NCBI GenBank assembly: GCA_037145635.1
Contig: JBBCXB010000006.1
Coordinates: forward strand, 62,001-126,000
Source of the DNA: JAATFS01 sp037145635
GTDB lineage: Bacteria; Pseudomonadota; Gammaproteobacteria; Xanthomonadales; Xanthomonadaceae
Length of the DNA stretch: 64,000 nucleotides
Direction: 5' to 3'
The notes under the pieces were generated by a model. That model had not been told where the DNA came from and did no database searches. It saw only the letters and a program-made list of their open reading frames with translations. Shown piece after piece: positions 60,278-64,000 of this stretch; within the stretch, counting starts at the first letter, position 1, and every line of letters begins with the position of its first letter. The position numbers and the translations under genes were made by a program.

Positions 60278-60973
60278 TCAGAGTTGGTGCAGGCGGTCGA
60301 CGAACGCGGCGCGGTCCTCGATGCGCTGGTCGACGGCGACCAGCGGCCGGCCCTGCCAGGTCAGCGTGCCGACGCGCGTGATCGTCGCCTCGGCGTCGGG
60401 GAGGTCGTCGGCATCCAGGCCACCCTCGCTTGCGGTCAACCGCGCATGGCGGATCAGCAGCCGGTCGCGTGCCAGGTAGACCACCTGGCTGGACGCGGCC
60501 GGTGTCACCTCGGCCAATGCGGTCTCGGTCTGCTCCACCAATGCGGGCAGGCGATGCGAGGCCAGCAGCTCGTTGCGGGTGGTGGGACAGATGCATGACC
60601 AGCCGGCGAACACGCCGCCCTCGGTGAGCAGGGGGGCCAGGTGCGGCAGCGACGCCAGCGAGAAACAGGTATCGACGATCAGCGCCGGCGTACGGAGGCC
60701 AATGGCGACCAGATCCGCAATGAAGCGCTGGAACACCGCCACGTCGCGGCAGCCGTTGAACTGGCGCGGTACGCCGTTGCCGTCGACGTCCCCGTGGCCG
60801 CCGCCGATCCAAATTGTGTCGTAATGCAGCTGCGGCGCACCGTCTTTGGTCCGCGGCAGGGCGGCGACGATCCGGGCATGGTCGGGCAGCGTGTCGTCGG
60901 GGTGCACGATGGAATGCACGCCCTGGGGGACATGGTTGGCCAGATGCGGCGGGTGGAAGGCGAGAATGGACAT
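60278..60973 (-). CDS. Predicted caspase-fold (clan CD-like) cysteine protease
   Basis: This 231-residue protein carries the two marks of caspase-fold peptidases in the right order and spacing. A His-Gly follows a hydrophobic strand (HYDTIWIGGGHGDVDGNG, His at about 60). About 50 residues later comes a Cys at the end of a second strand (PALIVDTCFSLASL), like the catalytic pair of metacaspases and CHAT proteases. A third strand (GGVFAGWSC) follows, as in that fold. The C-terminal part is unrecognised. The ATG has GGAG nine bases upstream. No signal peptide is seen. The call rests on motif reading only and no named family is claimed. Confidence 0.7.
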   Translation of the reverse strand: MSILAFHPPHLANHVPQGVHSIVHPDDTLPDHARIVAALPRTKDGAPQLHYDTIWIGGGHGDVDGNGVPRQFNGCRDVAVFQRFIADLVAIGLRTPALIVDTCFSLASLPHLAPLLTEGGVFAGWSCICPTTRNELLASHRLPALVEQTETALAEVTPAASSQVVYLARDRLLIRHARLTASEGGLDADDLPDAEATITRVGTLTWQGRPLVAVDQRIEDRAAFVDRLHQL

Positions 60974-61516
60974 GGTCGAACTCCGTCGGCATGGAAGGGC
61001 GATGCCGCAGCGACGCTATGCAGGCGCGCGCCGGTACGGAATCGGCATCCAGCATCGGCGGCGCCGACCGCGTGAGCCATCGGCAAATCGCTGACGTCGA
61101 CCTGCCACGCGGAGGATGTTGGCGGATGCCGCCGTGACGCACTTGCGCGGCGTTCCGGCCGGAAATCACGCACGCGGCGCTGCCCGCCCGCGCAGAGGGC
61201 ATGGGTCGGTAGCTCGTGCTCTGTTCCTCGATGCGCAAGCACGACGCGCTGCATCGCGTGCTGTGCAACGCGCCCGTCCGATCTAGATCGGGCCGTGAGC
61301 GGCAAGTCCGACGCTGGGGTCGCGGCACCCGGCGCTGGACGGCATCCCTGTAATCGCTTGCCGCGAGAATGCTCGCCCTACCGCGATGCGCCACGCCCAG
61401 GTCTTGCTAACGCACCACCGCGAGCGGTCGCCGACGGCCCGCAGCACAGGCCCTGTGCGTGGCCATCGTCCGCCATGGCAATCGCCCAGCGCGGCGCTGA
61501 ACCCGGCCAGCCGGCC
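60974..61516. other. Gene-free, lower-GC stretch upstream of the caspase-like gene
   Basis: About 540 bp without a credible gene. It contains a 14-bp perfect palindrome CCGATCTAGATCGG at 61278-61291, which could be an operator or a chance site. Base composition differs from the surrounding core genome. No transposase remnant or attachment site is recognised. Confidence 0.5.
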
Positions 61517-61963
61517 TCAGCGGATCACCAGCACCGGCACCGTGCCATGGGTCAGCACCTCCACGGTCTGGCTGCCGAGCAGCACGCGGCTCATGCCGCG
61601 GCGGCCGTGCGAGGTCATCACGATCAGGTCGCTGCCGCATTCCTTGGCGGTGTCGATGATGCCCTCGGCGGCGTAGCGGTCGAGCACGTGGCGCGGGGTG
61701 GCCGGCACACCGGCCGCGGCGGCCGCTTCCAGCGCTGGGGCGAGGATGGCCTGGGCGCCCTCCTCGCGCTCCTTGCGGTACTCCGGGGTGGCCTCGTAGC
61801 CCACGCTCCAGCCCATGGCGTCGTACATGCCCATGGCCCAAGGCTCGGACACGGTCACGATGTCGACCTGGGCGCCGGTGGCCCTGGCCAGGTCCAGGCC
61901 CTGCTGCAGGCCGCGGTTGGCCAGCTCGGAGCCGTCGGTGGCGATGAGAATGCGCTTGTACAT
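61517..61963 (-). CDS. Universal stress protein UspA family
   Basis: The 148-residue protein has the UspA fold: RILIATDGSELANRG at the start and the ATP-binding G-x2-G-x9-G-S motif in SHGRRGMSRVLLGSQTVEVL, followed by VPVLVIR at the end. It is therefore of the ATP-binding type. Usp proteins help survival under starvation and stress. The ATG at 61963 has GGAGGA upstream. The gene lies 37 bp downstream of the acetyltransferase gene on the same strand. Confidence 0.93.
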   Translation of the reverse strand: MYKRILIATDGSELANRGLQQGLDLARATGAQVDIVTVSEPWAMGMYDAMGWSVGYEATPEYRKEREEGAQAILAPALEAAAAAGVPATPRHVLDRYAAEGIIDTAKECGSDLIVMTSHGRRGMSRVLLGSQTVEVLTHGTVPVLVIR

Positions 61964-62000
61964 GGTCGTTCCTCCGCTGGGGCCGTGATCACGGCACGTT

Positions 62001-62627
62001 TCAAGACGATTGCACACCGCCGGCGCCGACGGCGCGTTGATCGCGATCAATCGATCGCTGCGCCGCGTCCGCGGCGCGCGGCGCGACCGGCCGCGCCGGG
62101 TTGCCGACCACGGTGGCCCCGGCCGCCACGTCGCGGGTGACCACGCTGCCCGCGCCGACCACCGCGTCGTCGCCGATGCTCACGCCCGGCAGCACGATGG
62201 CGCCGCCACCGATCCAGACGTTGCGCCCGATCCGCACCGGCCGCCCGAACTCCAGGCCGGCGGCGCGCTGGGCGGCGTCGCGCGGGTGGTCGGCAGCGTA
62301 GATCTGGACCGCCGGGCCGATCTGGGTGCCGGCGCCGATGCTGACCTCCGCCACGTCGAGGATGACGCACCCGAAGTTGAGGAACACTCCCTCGCCGAGC
62401 CGGATGTGGGCCCCGTAGTCGCAATGGAACGGCGGCCGCACCACCGCGCCAGCGCCGACCTCGCCGAGCTGTTCGGCCAGCAACGCGTGGCGACGCGCCG
62501 GCGGCTCGGCCAGCGCGGCGTTGTAGCGGACCATCCAGGCCTTGGCCGCGGCCTGCTCGGCCTGCAGCTGCGCATCGCCCGGCAGGTAGGGCTCGCCGGC
62601 CAGCATCTTTTCCTTCTCCGTCCGCAT
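62001..62627 (-). CDS. Maltose/galactoside O-acetyltransferase family protein
   Basis: The 208-residue protein has the Maa/LacA/NodL layout. A helical N-terminus (EKEKMLAGEPYLPGDAQL) is followed by a left-handed beta helix of hexapeptide repeats (IRLGEGVFLNFGCVILDVAEVSIGAGTQIGPAVQIY) and the acetyl-CoA-binding end GAGSVVTRDVAAGATVVGNPARPV. It should acetylate a sugar hydroxyl. The last 30 residues (after NPARPV) are an unconserved extension. It precedes uspA by 37 bp. Confidence 0.92.
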   Translation of the reverse strand: MRTEKEKMLAGEPYLPGDAQLQAEQAAAKAWMVRYNAALAEPPARRHALLAEQLGEVGAGAVVRPPFHCDYGAHIRLGEGVFLNFGCVILDVAEVSIGAGTQIGPAVQIYAADHPRDAAQRAAGLEFGRPVRIGRNVWIGGGAIVLPGVSIGDDAVVGAGSVVTRDVAAGATVVGNPARPVAPRAADAAQRSIDRDQRAVGAGGVQSS

Positions 62628-62715
62628 CGCGCGCGTTCACTCCGGGGTCTCCAGGCGACAGCGTGCCATGCCGGGCGGCGCGGGCGCATCGGGCGATGCA
62701 CCAATGCCGGACCCG

Positions 62716-64000
62716 CTACACCACCGTCAGGTTGGCGTAGGCCATCACCAGCCACTTGGCGCCGACCTCGTCGAACTGCACCTGCACGCGCGCGTGCGCG
62801 CCGCTGCCCTCGTAGTCGGTGACGACGCCGCCGCCGAACTTGGGATGGCTGACGTTGGCGCCGAGCTTGACCGGCGGCGCCTCGATCGCGGCGTGGCCGT
62901 AGCCGCGCGCGGCGCCGAGCGAGGCCGGGCGCGAGACCTGCACCTTCGGCCGCACCTCGTGCAGCAGGTCGCGCGGGATCTCGCGCAGGAAGCGCGAGGG
63001 CACGTTGTAGTTGTCCTGGCCGTGGATGCGGCGCGACTCGGCGTAGCTGAGCACCAGCTTGTGGCGGGCGCGGGTGATACCGACGTAGGCCAGCCGGCGC
63101 TCCTCCTCCAGCCGCCCGGTCTCCTCCAGCGAACGTGCGCTGGGGAACAGCCCGTCCTCCAGCCCGGCCAGGAACACCAGCGGAAATTCCAGGCCCTTGG
63201 CCGAGTGCAGCGTCATCAGCTGCACGCCGTCCTCGCCGGCCTGGGCCTGGCCCTCGCCGGCCTCCAGCGAGGCGTAGGCCAGGAACGCCACCAGCTCGCT
63301 CATGCCCTGGCCCTCCTCGTCGTCCTCGGGGCGGGTGAAGCGCGACGCCACCGACACAAGTTCGTCGAGGTTCTCGGTGCGCGATTCCGAATCCAGGCCG
63401 CCGCGGCTCTCCTTGGACCAGTGTTCACGCAGGCCCGAGCGCATCAGCACGTGGTCTATGCGCTCCTTCAGCTCCATCTCGCCGGTCTCGGCCGAGAGCT
63501 GGTTCACCAGCGACAGGAACCCGGCCAGGGCATTGCGCGCGCGCGCGGCCAGCTCGCTGCCCTGGGTCGCCAGCATCGAGGCTTCCCAGAGCGACAGCGA
63601 CTGCGCCCGCGCCAGGCGCCGGACCTCGTCCAGGGTGCGGTCGCCGATGCCGCGGGTGGGCGTGTTGACCGCGCGCTCGAACGCGGCGTCGTCGCTGCGG
63701 TTGGTGAGCATGCGCAGGTAGGCCAGTGCGTCCTTGATCTCGGCACGCTCGAAGAAGCGCATGCCGCCGTAGACCCGGTACGGGACCTGCTCGGCGATCA
63801 GCGCCTCTTCCAGCGCGCGCGACTGCGCGTTGCTGCGGTAGAGCGTGGCGACCTCGCCGTAGCTGCCGCCGTCGCGCACCCACTGGCGCGCGCGCTCGAC
63901 GATGTAGCGCGCCTCGTCGACCTCGTTGTAGGCCGCGTACAGGTCGATCGGGTCGCCATCGCCGGAGTCGGTCCACAGCTGCTTGCCGATGCGGTCGGGG
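62716..64000 (-). CDS. uvrD: DNA helicase II UvrD (3' part, runs off the window)
   Basis: The frame is open to the window edge, and the N-terminal ATPase half is missing. What remains covers domains 2A/2B and the C-terminus. ATLYRSNAQSRALEEAL is motif IV, and VQLMTLHSAKGLEFPLVFLAGLEDGLFPS motif V. EEERRLAYVGITRARHKL is motif VI. The Tudor-like C-terminal end HPKFGGGVVTDYEGSG ... VMAYANLTVV is kept. UvrD unwinds DNA in nucleotide excision and mismatch repair. The ATG at 63879 is internal, not the start. Confidence 0.94.
   Translation of the reverse strand, partial: PDRIGKQLWTDSGDGDPIDLYAAYNEVDEARYIVERARQWVRDGGSYGEVATLYRSNAQSRALEEALIAEQVPYRVYGGMRFFERAEIKDALAYLRMLTNRSDDAAFERAVNTPTRGIGDRTLDEVRRLARAQSLSLWEASMLATQGSELAARARNALAGFLSLVNQLSAETGEMELKERIDHVLMRSGLREHWSKESRGGLDSESRTENLDELVSVASRFTRPEDDEEGQGMSELVAFLAYASLEAGEGQAQAGEDGVQLMTLHSAKGLEFPLVFLAGLEDGLFPSARSLEETGRLEEERRLAYVGITRARHKLVLSYAESRRIHGQDNYNVPSRFLREIPRDLLHEVRPKVQVSRPASLGAARGYGHAAIEAPPVKLGANVSHPKFGGGVVTDYEGSGAHARVQVQFDEVGAKWLVMAYANLTVV

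Noticed and set aside
61278..61291. 14-bp palindrome CCGATCTAGATCGG as a phage or integron attachment site
   Set aside because: No integrase, tRNA or direct repeat is near; it may be an operator or chance, so it is only mentioned in the gap entry.
1..64000. CRISPR arrays, tRNA/rRNA genes, insertion sequences
   Set aside because: No regularly spaced repeats, no cloverleaf with CCA-type ends and no transposase motif were seen on either strand.

Overview
The window looks like a chromosomal segment from a high-GC member of the Xanthomonadaceae (Xanthomonas / Lysobacter / Luteimonas / Pseudoxanthomonas group). This is inferred from three things: a near-complete xanthomonadin-type aryl-polyene pigment cluster (about 35.7-51.6 kb) with a chorismatase of the XanB2 type; a candidate sX13-like small RNA next to polA; and uniformly GC-rich coding sequence. 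Most genes are housekeeping or envelope genes. One lower-GC stretch (about 59.8-61.5 kb) looks acquired.

Layout. 0-8.3 kb: the end of a phosphatidylserine-decarboxylase-family enzyme coupled to a cPLA2/patatin-like lipase, a ferredoxin/flavodoxin reductase, an ABC-2 exporter pair followed by a DJ-1/PfpI protein and a ketopantoate reductase, a membrane protein and an acyl-CoA thioesterase. 8.3-13.3 kb: a ribonucleotide reductase unit on the minus strand (nrdA, nrdB, a flavodoxin and a thioredoxin-like protein) with a cobalamin riboswitch and a readable sigma70 promoter in its leader. 13.5-18 kb: a lipoprotein, a Sel1-repeat protein and a PatZ-like acyl-CoA synthetase/GNAT fusion. 18.2-22.9 kb: a Fur-box-led unit of a DUF4198 protein, a seven-loop EF-hand protein and a haem/iron-type TonB receptor. 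23-27.3 kb: mgtE, a KefB/C-like antiporter and an sseB gene whose 3' end is thrown out of frame at a 46-bp perfect palindrome. 27.3-31.7 kb: a zinc-ribbon protein, a glucose-6-phosphate dehydrogenase with a histone-H1-like basic tail, and a GH15 glucosidase/trehalase coupled to it. 32-35.5 kb: a very large membrane-anchored ankyrin protein and ycgL.

The pigment cluster has a plus-strand arm (ketosynthase, chain-length factor, glycosyltransferase, flavin halogenase-like enzyme, all joined by 4-bp start/stop overlaps). Its minus-strand arm holds 3-HBA:ACP ligase, ACP, membrane protein, two hotdog dehydratases, acyltransferase, LolA-like carrier, MMPL exporter and FabG. The chorismatase gene xanB2 lies inside it on the opposite strand. 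Together these can make 3-hydroxybenzoate from chorismate, load it onto the ACP, extend it as a polyene by KS/CLF, FabG and the dehydratases, and move the product to the outer membrane.

51.8-64 kb: an S9 peptidase, a Nudix hydrolase, a membrane protein, hemF, the sRNA candidate, polA, a DUF2782 lipoprotein, a two-gene lower-GC insert with a predicted caspase-fold (clan CD-like) protein and an unknown 140-residue partner, uspA, a maltose-type acetyltransferase and the 3' part of uvrD. The caspase-like pair is the best candidate for an undescribed system; the histone-tailed G6PD and the riboswitch-controlled nrdAB-flavodoxin-thioredoxin unit are the next most interesting. No tRNA, rRNA, CRISPR array, transposase or integrase was seen.
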